This document shows, in pieces, positions 16,516 through 24,744 of a DNA stretch of 64,000 nucleotides (position 1 is its first letter; the number at the start of each line of letters is the position of its first letter). This DNA is from Rubrobacter_D sp963840835. GTDB lineage: Bacteria; Actinomycetota; Rubrobacteria; Rubrobacterales; Rubrobacteraceae. The position numbers were made by a program, and so were the translations under genes. The notes beneath the pieces were generated by a model. That model was not told where the DNA came from. It searched no databases and worked only from the letters and a program-made list of their open reading frames with translations. The stretch covers positions 1 through 64,000 of the forward strand of contig CAWJAM010000009.1 of NCBI GenBank assembly GCA_963840835.1, read 5' to 3'.

Positions 16516-17202
16516 GTGCCGGGTAACCCGGCGATCTCCCCCACGCGGGCCGCGAAGCTCAGAGCCAAGAAATACCGCGAGACCGAACGCCTCTTCCTGG
16601 CCGAGGGAACCGCTATTCTCGAGGAGGCGCCGACGGAACCCTTGCATGTTTTCGACGAGGCGGAGCAAATCCGTCGCGTCTCGACGCTCAAGACCCCGAC
16701 CGGGCCAGTCGGGGTCTTCCCGTTTCTGGACGTAACCGTCGCCGAGCTACTCTCCCTGGCGCAGCGCGTGGTGTTGCTGCACGGGGTCCAGGACCCTGGG
16801 AACGTCGGTACCGTTATCCGCTCCGCCCACGCCTTCGGGGCCGGCGTCGCCCTCTCCAAAGGCTCCGCCGATCTTTACAACCCGAAGACGGTCAGGGCGA
16901 CGATGGGGTCCATCTTTCACGCTTGTGTTGCGCGAGAGATCGAGTCCGTCGCGTTCCTGGATGCGGCGAGGGACGCCGGTTTCGTCTCGGTCGCTGCGGT
17001 GCCTGGGGTAGGGGAGACGCCGCGGCACCTGCCCGCCGGCAGACTCGTCGTTTGCATCGGGACCGAGGGTTCTGGTCTCCCCTTCGAGGTGGTCGGAGCT
17101 TGTCAGCGGCGGGTCGGCATACCTTCGCTGGCGCCTTCCTTGAACGCGGCTGTGGCTGCATCTATTCTGCTCTACGAGGCGTATTTGCGTGTGCTACCAT
17201 AA
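16516..17202 (+). CDS. TrmH/SpoU family RNA 2'-O-methyltransferase
   Basis: A 228-aa SPOUT methyltransferase with GTG start 16516, 6 bases after rplT. An N-terminal RNA-binding part (AAKLRAKKYRETERLFLAEG) precedes the SAM-binding knot. Motif 1 is LLHGVQDPGNVGTVIRSAHA, motif 2 VVCIGTEGSGLP and motif 3 PSLNAAVAASILLYEA. It methylates ribose in rRNA or tRNA using S-adenosylmethionine. A TrmH gene between rplT and pheS is a common actinobacterial arrangement. The exact nucleotide target cannot be read. Confidence 0.93.
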   Translation: MPGNPAISPTRAAKLRAKKYRETERLFLAEGTAILEEAPTEPLHVFDEAEQIRRVSTLKTPTGPVGVFPFLDVTVAELLSLAQRVVLLHGVQDPGNVGTVIRSAHAFGAGVALSKGSADLYNPKTVRATMGSIFHACVAREIESVAFLDAARDAGFVSVAAVPGVGETPRHLPAGRLVVCIGTEGSGLPFEVVGACQRRVGIPSLAPSLNAAVAASILLYEAYLRVLP

Positions 17203-17211
17203 TCGCCCACT

Positions 17212-18240
17212 ATGATGGTGAGCGAGCGTATCGAGCAGCTGAAATCCGAGGCCCTCTCCGCCGTCGCCGCTGGCGATTCGACCGCTGACCTAGAAAAGGT
17301 AAGGGTGCGGTATCTCGGACGCTCGGCGGAACTTACGGAGATCAAGAAGAGCATAGGCACCCTCTCACCCGGGGAGCGCAAGGAGGTAGGCAGGTCTTCG
17401 AACCTGGCCTCCCGGGAGATCGAAGCCGCCCTCGACTCCAGAAACGGGGAAGTCTCGGCCCGCGAGCGCGAGGAACGTCTGCGCGAGGAGGCGGTGGACG
17501 TCACGTTGCCCGGAGCCCCATTCCCGAAGGGCCACCTGCATCCGTCTCGCAGGATCATAGACGAGGTGGTGGACTTCTTCGTGGGCCTTGGCTACCGCGT
17601 CGCCGAGGGACCAGAGGTCGAGACGGATTACTATAACTTCACGGCTCTGGGGATACCGCCGGGGCATCCTGCGCGCACTATGCAGGACACGTTTTTCGTG
17701 GACGACGGGCTCGTGCTGCGGACGCAGACTTCGCCGATGCAGATCAGGGCGATGCTTGGCCAGGACCCGCCCGTCTACGTCGTGTGTCCGGGACGTACTT
17801 ACAGGCGCGACTCCGACCCTACGCACACGCCGATGTTTCACCAGATCGAAGGCCTCGCCGTGGACAGGGGTCTTACGCTCGCTCACCTGAAGGGGACGCT
17901 CGCGGCCATGGCCCGCCACGTCTTCGGTGAGGGCGTCGAGATCCGGCTCCGTCCGAGCTACTTCCAGTTCACAGAGCCGAGCGTGGAGATGGACGTGAGC
18001 TGCTTTGTGTGCGGCGGCACCGACCCTGGCTGCAAGGTCTGCAAGGGCGCGGGCTGGCTCGAGATGCTGGGTGCTGGGATGGTGGACCCCGGCGTTCTCG
18101 AGGAGGTAGGCTACGACTCCGAGGAATATACTGGCTACGCCTTCGGGATGGGGCCAGACAGGATGGCGATGGTCAAGTACGACGTTCCCGACCTGCGCCT
18201 GTTCTTCGAGGGTGATCTCCGCTTCCTGCGTCAGTTCTGA
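17212..18240 (+). CDS. pheS: phenylalanyl-tRNA synthetase alpha subunit
   Basis: A 342-aa catalytic subunit of the heterotetrameric class II enzyme. An N-terminal coiled coil (residues 1-85) contacts tRNA-Phe. The catalytic core contains TSPMQIRAML, DPTHTPMFHQIEGLAVD and the terminal GMGPDRMAMVKYDVPDLRLF. A four-cysteine segment (CFVCGGTDPGCKVCKGAGW) is intact and typical of bacterial PheS. No clear ribosome site precedes ATG 17212, and ATG 17215 is equally possible. It is followed by pheT 19 bases later. Confidence 0.97.
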   Translation: MMVSERIEQLKSEALSAVAAGDSTADLEKVRVRYLGRSAELTEIKKSIGTLSPGERKEVGRSSNLASREIEAALDSRNGEVSAREREERLREEAVDVTLPGAPFPKGHLHPSRRIIDEVVDFFVGLGYRVAEGPEVETDYYNFTALGIPPGHPARTMQDTFFVDDGLVLRTQTSPMQIRAMLGQDPPVYVVCPGRTYRRDSDPTHTPMFHQIEGLAVDRGLTLAHLKGTLAAMARHVFGEGVEIRLRPSYFQFTEPSVEMDVSCFVCGGTDPGCKVCKGAGWLEMLGAGMVDPGVLEEVGYDSEEYTGYAFGMGPDRMAMVKYDVPDLRLFFEGDLRFLRQF

Positions 18241-18259
18241 TCCTTAGAAGGGAGTCACG

Positions 18260-20686
18260 TTGCGCGTTCCTTTAAGCTGGCTCCACGAGTACCTGGACTT
18301 CGACCTCTCCACCGAAGAACTGGTCGACCTCTTCTCCCTCCGCAGCCAGGAGATCGAAGGCGTCTACCGCTTCGGCGTGACCGATGGCGAGGTCGTCGTG
18401 GGGGAGGTGCTCGAGTTCGGGCCCCACCCGAATGCGGACCGGCTCCACGTCGCGAAGGTGGACCTCGATGGCAGGGAAGTCCAGATAGTGGCAGGAGCTC
18501 CAAATCCCTTCCCAGGAGCCCGCGTGCCCGTGGTGCTTCCTGGCAGCGTGATGGCCGACGGGACGAAGCTAAGGAAGGCGAAGCTGCGCGGCCTCGAATC
18601 CTTCGGGATGATGATGAGCGAGTGGGAGCTAGGCATCTCAGCCGACCACGCAGGGATACTGCTCCTCGACGAGTCCTACGAGGTCGGCCGTCCCGTCGCG
18701 GACTACTTCCCCGTCGGTGAGACCGTGCTCGACGTCGACGTCACCCCGAACAGGCCAGATCTGTGGGGCATGATCGGGGTCGCCAGAGAACTCGCCGCCA
18801 TCCTGAAGGTCGACTACAGAGTCACGGAACCTTCCCTGGAGGCGGGAGGTAAGCCGACGGCGGACTTCGGGCTGAGGGTCGAGGCCGGGGATCTCTGTCC
18901 CCGCTACGATTTGCGGCGGGTCTCCGACCTCGAACCTGGGCAAAGGGCGCCACTCTGGATGCGGCGTAGGATCTTCGCCGCCGGCATGCGGCCGATAAAC
19001 GCCGTCGTCGACGCGACGAACTACGTCATGCTCGAGACGGGCCAGCCCATCCACGCCTTCGACGCCGCGAGGGTAAGGGATGGGATCGTCGTAAGGCGCG
19101 CAAGGCCTGATGAGGAGATCACGCTCCTCGACGGCTCCACCCGCCGGCTCGACGAGGGGATGCTCGTGATCGCCGACGAGGAGCGGGGACTCGTGATCGC
19201 CGGCGTGATGGGCGCCGAGGACGCCGAGGTGGGGGAGGAGACTACGGACGCCCTGATCGAGGTCGCCACCTTCGAGGGTCGCAACATCCTCCAGACCTCC
19301 CAGAAGCTCGGACTGCGTACCGACGCATCCGGCCGCTTCGAACGCGGTCTCGACCCCAACATGGTGGACTTTGCTATGGACCGGGTGACGGACTTACTCT
19401 CGCGAAATCCAGGGGGAAACGTCGCCGAAGACACCCTCAGCCACTATCCCGAGCCGGTGGATAGGTGGCACGTTCCGCTGCGGTTGGGCCGGGCGGCACT
19501 CGTGCTAGGCATGCCTGTGGAAATGCACGAAGCGGCCGAACGCCTCAAGGCGTTGGGATGCGAGGTCGAGGGGGAAGACGGGCGACTCTCGGCGACCGTA
19601 CCCACCTTCAGGCGGGACCTTCGCCGGGAGGTAGATCTGATCGAGGAAGTGGGGCGCCTGATCGGCCTCGACAAGGTGCCCGAGACGCTGCCCGCCGTTC
19701 CCCAGCCCGGAGGACTCACGGAGGACCAGCAAAGACATCGCCTGCTCAGGCGGGTTCTCGCTGACCTCGGGCTCTCCGAAGCGATCACCTACCCGTTCGG
19801 CCCCGAGCGCTGGGCGAGAGACCTCGGCCTCGATGGGGAGCCGGTCCGAATGCAAAACCCACTAAGCGTCGAGGGCAGCGACCTTCGGACGAGCATGCTT
19901 CCAGGTCTCTTAGACGCGGCGGCCCGCAACAAGTCCTTCGGCGCGCGGGGTGTCGGGCTGTTCGAGTTGGGTAGCGTTTTCTTCGCCGATCCTCCGGCGG
20001 ACGATGTGGCCGCCCGCCGGTTTCGCATGACGGGAGAGGTCGGCGAGCATAGCGCCGACGGACTGATGGGTGTAAGGGAGGAGGACAGGATCGGGGTCGT
20101 GCTCGCCGGCACGGTGAGCCCGGCGGGTTGGAACTTCACCGGGTTCAGGGCCGGGTTCTTCGAGGCCAAGGGCCTGGTCGAGCGGCTCGTGCCGGGATCC
20201 CGCTTCGTGCCAGCGGAGAGACCATATTTGCATCCCGGGCGCTCTGCCGTAGTGTTGGTCGGTGACGACGAGGCCGGGTGGGTCGGAGAGTTGCACCCAG
20301 ACGTTGTGGAGAGGTTCGATCTGTCCGGCTGGCCGGTCGCGGCGCTGGAGTTGGATCCCGCCCTCTGCCAACCCGATCCGGAGCCGCACTTCGAGCCGTT
20401 CGTCAACGTGCCCGCCGTCGCCAGGGATCTTGCCGTCCTCGTGGAGGAGCGGCTGCCTGTAGGCGAGATGCTGCGCGCGGTCGAGGACCTGTCGAGTTCC
20501 TTGCTGACCGAGGCGCGCGTCTTCGACGTCTACGTGGGAGATCCCGTCCCGCAGGGACAGAAAAGTGTCGCGTTTGGCCTCACGTTCCAGGGCGAGAAGA
20601 CCCTGACCGACGAGGAAGTCGACGCCGAGGTCGGGCGCATCGTGTCCAGGCTCGATGCCGACTTCGGCGCGCGCGTCAGGAGCTAG
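18260..20686 (+). CDS. pheT: phenylalanyl-tRNA synthetase beta subunit
   Basis: An 808-aa subunit starting at TTG 18260 after ribosome site AGAAGGGAG. It contains the tRNA-binding OB domain (about 40-150, VVVGEVLEFGPHPNADRLHV), B3/B4 editing domain (about 210-380), B5 DNA-binding-like domain (about 405-475), catalytic-like core, and the C-terminal ferredoxin-like anticodon-binding domain (about 715-808, FVNVPAVARDLAVLVEERLP, KSVAFGLTFQ). Full length. Its last 11 bases overlap the 3' end of the convergent GNAT gene. Confidence 0.97.
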   Translation: MRVPLSWLHEYLDFDLSTEELVDLFSLRSQEIEGVYRFGVTDGEVVVGEVLEFGPHPNADRLHVAKVDLDGREVQIVAGAPNPFPGARVPVVLPGSVMADGTKLRKAKLRGLESFGMMMSEWELGISADHAGILLLDESYEVGRPVADYFPVGETVLDVDVTPNRPDLWGMIGVARELAAILKVDYRVTEPSLEAGGKPTADFGLRVEAGDLCPRYDLRRVSDLEPGQRAPLWMRRRIFAAGMRPINAVVDATNYVMLETGQPIHAFDAARVRDGIVVRRARPDEEITLLDGSTRRLDEGMLVIADEERGLVIAGVMGAEDAEVGEETTDALIEVATFEGRNILQTSQKLGLRTDASGRFERGLDPNMVDFAMDRVTDLLSRNPGGNVAEDTLSHYPEPVDRWHVPLRLGRAALVLGMPVEMHEAAERLKALGCEVEGEDGRLSATVPTFRRDLRREVDLIEEVGRLIGLDKVPETLPAVPQPGGLTEDQQRHRLLRRVLADLGLSEAITYPFGPERWARDLGLDGEPVRMQNPLSVEGSDLRTSMLPGLLDAAARNKSFGARGVGLFELGSVFFADPPADDVAARRFRMTGEVGEHSADGLMGVREEDRIGVVLAGTVSPAGWNFTGFRAGFFEAKGLVERLVPGSRFVPAERPYLHPGRSAVVLVGDDEAGWVGELHPDVVERFDLSGWPVAALELDPALCQPDPEPHFEPFVNVPAVARDLAVLVEERLPVGEMLRAVEDLSSSLLTEARVFDVYVGDPVPQGQKSVAFGLTFQGEKTLTDEEVDAEVGRIVSRLDADFGARVRS

Positions 20687-21236
20687 CGGCTTCCCACTCG
20701 GGCTTCAGGATGCTCATCAGGATCGCGTCGTGGAAGCCCGAGCGCCGCTTTATGGCCCGGCGGTAGCGTCCCTCCACCACGAAGCCCAGTTTCTCGTAGG
20801 CCGAGATGGCCTCCTGGTTGAAATCGAAGGCGCTGAGGCCGATGCGGTTGAGTTTCAGCGTCTCGAAGGCGTAGCCGAGGAGCAGATCTATGGCCTCCGT
20901 CCCGTAACCCTGGTGGCGGTGGTCGGGATGACCCACGATAACGGAGAGCTCAGCGGACTCGTTGGCTTCGCTTACGTTCATGAGGCTGATCACACCTATC
21001 GGCTCGTCGTCGCCCCTGACGTGGATGGCGAATGAGTCATCGGTTGGGGAGAGCTCCCTATCTTCGAACAATTTCTCGACCACCGAGCGACTGAGTGGCG
21101 AGGGCGCCCAACTCGTGAGGTGCCAGATCTCGAGGTCCCCGTACCACCGGGCGTAGAGTCCGTAGTTTGTGCGGGCGTGGCGCCGCAACTCGATCTTCTC
21201 GCCTTCGAGCTTTCCGACTCTCCCGTCAAGTCGCAC
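20676..21236 (-). CDS. GNAT-family N-acetyltransferase (RimJ/RimL-like)
   Basis: A 186-aa acetyl-CoA-dependent acetyltransferase. It has EKIELRRHARTNYG at the start, the beta-4/alpha-3 acetyl-CoA site VIVGHPDHRHQGYGTEAIDL (the QGYGTEA loop) and the C-terminal RIGLSAFDFNQEAISAYEKL, GFVVEGRYRRA, as in RimJ/RimL-type enzymes and spermidine acetyltransferases. The substrate is unknown. The gene is convergent with pheT and overlaps it by 11 bases. Confidence 0.92.
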   Translation of the reverse strand: MRLDGRVGKLEGEKIELRRHARTNYGLYARWYGDLEIWHLTSWAPSPLSRSVVEKLFEDRELSPTDDSFAIHVRGDDEPIGVISLMNVSEANESAELSVIVGHPDHRHQGYGTEAIDLLLGYAFETLKLNRIGLSAFDFNQEAISAYEKLGFVVEGRYRRAIKRRSGFHDAILMSILKPEWEAASS

Positions 21237-21759
21237 GTGCAGGAATATACCGGGTTTGCCAGGTGTACGCTATGCTTCCTGGCCCGGAGTGGCATGTGAA
21301 CTTCTCTATACTGGCGTCCCGGTCGCGACAGGCGCGCCATGGGTCCCCGCAAGCGCCCGCCTCGTTGGTGCGCGTCCCGTCGCGCCTTCGAGGATGGATC
21401 TTCAGAACCCGTTTGCCGTTCTCGCCAGGATCATGGTTAGAATAAGGGCGCTGGGAGAGGCTGATGTGGCACATTGGGAGATCGAAACCGTGGCGTGCTC
21501 ATTTGGTAGAACGCGGTTAATCAATTCGCCGTACTCGGACACCGGGCGATACTCGTGTCCTAACCTGCAGGGTGACGGTAGAACGCCGGTGTGGCGCAAG
21601 CGTACGACGTTCACCAGAGTAGGCTACTCTTGAACGTCATGCCTTGCGACAACCCCTGGGCAGAGATGCCGCAGGCAGCGCTAGAGACCGGCCGGCTTGC
21701 GCTCGTTGGCCGGAGATGGGACACGGTCTGGTGCGTCGGTCGCACCGGGGGTGCGTGCC
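21237..21759. other. intergenic region between GNAT and acyltransferase genes
   Basis: No gene is supported in these 523 bases. Around 21491-21520 a D-arm-like string (GCTCATTTGGTAGAACGC) occurs, but no anticodon, T or acceptor arm can be paired, so I do not call a tRNA. The promoter for the acyltransferase must lie here but none is convincing. Confidence 0.35.
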
Positions 21760-23742
21760 ATGCCTAAGCCGGTCGGGCGTGCGCAACGATACATGCCTGG
21801 GCTCGACGGACTGCGGGCAATCGCGGTTTTGGCCGTGATCGCCTTCCATCTAAATCCGGACTGGGCGCCGGGGGGATTACTCGGTGTTGGCGTGTTCTTC
21901 ACCCTGAGCGGGTATCTGATCACGGACCTGCTCCTCGGGCAGAGGGCTGCCACGGGCAGCCTCGAATTGGGCCAGTTCTGGATCAGGCGGGCCAGGCGTC
22001 TCCTGCCCGCCGTCTTCCTGATGATCGCGGTGGTGGTGGCGTGGGTTACGTTGCTCGATCCGTCGCGCCTCCCCGCCCTCAGGGGCGACGTACTCGCCGC
22101 GACTTTCTACGTCAGCAACTGGTGGAACATCATCCGCGAGGCCTCCTACTTCGCCCGCTTCGGGCCGCCGCCGCCTCTGGATCACCTGTGGTCGTTGGCG
22201 GTGGAGGAGCAGTTCTACCTGATCTGGCCCTGGTTTCTCCTTATCGTCCTGCGATTCACCCGCGGTCGCCCGGTCGTGGCCGGTGCGATCCTGACCGGCC
22301 TGACCCTGGCCGGCGCGGCGCTCTCCGCCGCCGCCATGTGGCTGATCTACCAGCCCGGTGTAGACCCGACGCGGGTGTACGAGGGCACAGACACCCGCGC
22401 CTTCGGCCTCCTGATCGGTGCCGCTCTGGCCATGGTGTGGCCGAGCCGCCGTCTCGGCGCCGACCTCGCCCGCCGGTGGCGCATCTTGCTCGACGGCGTT
22501 GGGACCGTCGGGCTCGTCGTGATAGCGATCCTGATCTGGCGCACGAACGAGTTCTCGCCGTCTCTGTACCACGGGGGGATCGTGCTGCTTTCGGTGGCGA
22601 CGGCCGCGACGGTGGCTGCCCTCGTCCATCCGGCCAGCCACCTTGGCGTGGCCGTCGGCTGGAAGCCGCTGCGCTGGCTCGGGGTGCGCTCCTACGGCAT
22701 CTACCTCTGGCACTGGCCGATCATCGTGCTTACGGCACCGAGCCTGCAGGAGAGGCCCAGCCTCTCCCTGCAGGTAGCCCAGGTCGCGGCGACCATCGCC
22801 GTGGCCGCCATGTCCTGGCGATTCTTCGAGGAACCTATTCGCCGCGGCGCTCTGGGTCGGCTCTGGACGCAAGCCAGGTCGGGGGAAATGTTCAGGAGAG
22901 GCGCCCCAAGACCAGGTCGTGCGCCGCGATGGCGTAGGCTTGCCATCAGTGCCGTACTTGTGGTGGCGCTGGCCGTCCTCGCGATCGACGGCGCCGGCCT
23001 GGCGGGGGTGATCACGCCCCGTACAGAGAGCAGCGGGTTATCTGCAACTTCCGGACGTGCACCCGGGAATCCTGGAGTCTCGACACAGCACAAGGCTGCT
23101 ACATCCACCACCGCACCGAAGACCTCATCCTGCAACGCGATCGCGTACATCGGCGACTCGACGTCCGAAGGCATGGTCCTGCCTGGCTTCCTGCCCAAAC
23201 CCGGCCAACGCCTCGATGCCCAGTACGCTCGGGTCGGCGCCACCTCACAGTACTTCGAGATCTCAGGCGCGAGGTCGATCATCGAGACGCTCTCGCAACA
23301 GCAGGCCTCCGGCTACGAGCTGGCCCGACGGTTCAAATCGCAGGGCTATCACGGGTGCTGGATGATCGCGCTCGGCACCAACGACGCGGCGAACGTCTAC
23401 GTGGGGTCGGCCGTGGGGTTGAAGCCACGGATCGACCAGATGATGTCCGTGATCGGCGACCAGCCGGTGTTGTGGATCACCGTGAAGTCGTTGCTGAGCA
23501 GCGGACCCTACTCTGATACCAACTTGGAGCGGTGGAATCGTACCGTCATAGGCGCCTGCGCAGAGTACCCGAACATGCGGGTATTCGACTGGGCTTCAGT
23601 GGCCGATGACGATTGGTTTCTCCCCGAGGACGGTACCCACTTCACCTCGGAGGGCTACAGGCACCGCGCCCGCCTGAGCGCCAACGCGCTGGCGCACGCG
23701 TTCCCGGCCTCCGGCGAAGGCTCGAGTTGCGTCGTCCGGTAG
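21760..23742 (+). CDS. membrane O-acyltransferase with C-terminal SGNH domain (OatA-like)
   Basis: A 660-aa protein. ATG 21760 is chosen because family homology begins at RYMPGLDGLRAIAVLAVIAF just after it; the frame is open further upstream. Residues about 10-350 are an acyltransferase-3 domain with about ten membrane helices (FFTLSGYLITDLLL, FWIRRARRLLPAVF, HLWSLAVEEQFYLIWPWF). One more membrane helix follows at about 385-400, then an extracytoplasmic SGNH hydrolase domain with GDSTSEG, GTNDAANV and the catalytic D-x-x-H in EDGTHFTSEG. This layout transfers acetyl groups across the membrane to peptidoglycan or surface polysaccharide. Confidence 0.9.
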   Translation: MPKPVGRAQRYMPGLDGLRAIAVLAVIAFHLNPDWAPGGLLGVGVFFTLSGYLITDLLLGQRAATGSLELGQFWIRRARRLLPAVFLMIAVVVAWVTLLDPSRLPALRGDVLAATFYVSNWWNIIREASYFARFGPPPPLDHLWSLAVEEQFYLIWPWFLLIVLRFTRGRPVVAGAILTGLTLAGAALSAAAMWLIYQPGVDPTRVYEGTDTRAFGLLIGAALAMVWPSRRLGADLARRWRILLDGVGTVGLVVIAILIWRTNEFSPSLYHGGIVLLSVATAATVAALVHPASHLGVAVGWKPLRWLGVRSYGIYLWHWPIIVLTAPSLQERPSLSLQVAQVAATIAVAAMSWRFFEEPIRRGALGRLWTQARSGEMFRRGAPRPGRAPRWRRLAISAVLVVALAVLAIDGAGLAGVITPRTESSGLSATSGRAPGNPGVSTQHKAATSTTAPKTSSCNAIAYIGDSTSEGMVLPGFLPKPGQRLDAQYARVGATSQYFEISGARSIIETLSQQQASGYELARRFKSQGYHGCWMIALGTNDAANVYVGSAVGLKPRIDQMMSVIGDQPVLWITVKSLLSSGPYSDTNLERWNRTVIGACAEYPNMRVFDWASVADDDWFLPEDGTHFTSEGYRHRARLSANALAHAFPASGEGSSCVVR

Positions 23743-23809
23743 CGCCGGCAGGGTCGCCCCGGACCGACGGGGATGTTATAAGGGTTCCTAGGATGGAGAT
23801 TTCGGCGAG

Positions 23810-24169
23810 ATGAAGGTTATAGCTGACCGTATCGTCACCCTCGGGTTCGGTAAGTACGTAAGGGCCGACAACATCGTTGCCCTCGTCCCGATCGAGGAGG
23901 AACGCGGAAGTGGGCGCCGCACGCTGGTCTACGTCGCTGGCCTGCCCGAGCCCCTCGTCGCTGGCCGGACGGAGGGGACCATCCTCAGGGACATGGTCGG
24001 CGCCGAGAGCGGGGCGACAGAGCTGCTGCGCGAGTTGAAGCTCCAGATCGGCCAGGTCCGTCCCCTGCTCAAGTCCTCGATACGCTCGGAGGCGGGGCTC
24101 GATCTCGACGAGCTCTCCCGCCGCATAACAGACCTCACAGGGGAGCAGGCATCTCCGCAGATGTTCTGA
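23810..24169 (+). CDS. DUF370/RemA-like small regulatory protein
   Basis: A 119-aa protein. Residues 1-60 (IADRIVTLGFGKYVRADNIV, ALVPIEEERGSGRRTLVYVA) resemble the DUF370/RemA fold, in which a ring-forming small protein binds DNA; RemA activates matrix genes in Bacillus. The C-terminal half (LRELKLQIGQVRPLL, LDLDELSRRITDLTGEQ) is helical and not part of RemA. The match is by pattern and only moderate. Its 3' end overlaps the apparent beginning of the downstream glycosylase reading frame, implying translational coupling. Confidence 0.5.
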   Translation: MKVIADRIVTLGFGKYVRADNIVALVPIEEERGSGRRTLVYVAGLPEPLVAGRTEGTILRDMVGAESGATELLRELKLQIGQVRPLLKSSIRSEAGLDLDELSRRITDLTGEQASPQMF

Positions 24170-24744
24170 AGGCCCCTTTCTATGACAGGGACCCCAGGCA
24201 GGTCGCGGTCGACCTCCTCGGCTGCGTACTCTCCCACGACACTCCGGAAGGCCGCGCCTCTGGCGTGATCGTGGAGACCGAGGCCTACCGCCCCGAGGAT
24301 CCGGCGTGCCACGCCTACAACGGTCCGACGATGCGCAACCGCAACATCTTCGGTCCAGCAGGAATCGCCTACGTCTACCTCTCCTACGGTATCCACAAGC
24401 TCCTCAACGTCGTCTGCGAGCCCGAGGGCGTCGGGAGCGCGGTCCTGATCCGGGCCCTCCGTCCCGTCGAGGGCCAGGATCTGATGACTCGGCGGCGGGG
24501 CAGAACGCGCGACCTGTGCAACGGTCCTGGCCGCCTGACGCAGGCCCTTGGCGTCGACCTGGCCTACGACGGCCACGACCTCACCTCGGGCGACCTGAAG
24601 ATCTCGAACGGGGCGCGGCCCGAAGGCATCGTCGAGACCACCAGGATCGGAATAACGCGTGGGACAGAGCTGCCCTGGCGATACGTGATCGAGGGCGACA
24701 GGAACGTCTCCGTGCCGCCGAAGACTACCGCGGGGAGCCGCTAG
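24151..24744 (+). CDS. mpg: 3-methyladenine DNA glycosylase (AAG/Mpg family), start codon unclear
   Basis: A base-excision repair glycosylase removing alkylated purines. Conserved sequence begins at KAPFYDRDPRQVAVDLLGCV and includes ETEAYRPEDPACHAYNGP (catalytic Glu), MRNRNIFGPAGIAYVYLSYG, LLNVVCEPEG and CNGPGRLTQALG. The first standard start in frame is GTG 24265, which would delete about 33 conserved residues, so translation must begin upstream. In-frame candidates there are non-standard (ATC 24151, GTT 24163, CTG 24166), overlapping the preceding gene's end, or a base has been lost. The 3' end overlaps the convergent PBP gene by 20 bases. Confidence 0.88.
   Translation: MSADVLKAPFYDRDPRQVAVDLLGCVLSHDTPEGRASGVIVETEAYRPEDPACHAYNGPTMRNRNIFGPAGIAYVYLSYGIHKLLNVVCEPEGVGSAVLIRALRPVEGQDLMTRRRGRTRDLCNGPGRLTQALGVDLAYDGHDLTSGDLKISNGARPEGIVETTRIGITRGTELPWRYVIEGDRNVSVPPKTTAGSR

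Noticed and set aside
16692..16716. GACCCCGAC / GTCGGGGTC hairpin
   Set aside because: It lies inside the trmH coding region, where the reading frame is conserved, so it is not a terminator between genes.
21491..21530. tRNA-like D arm string in the gap before the acyltransferase gene
   Set aside because: No anticodon, T or acceptor stem can be paired with it.
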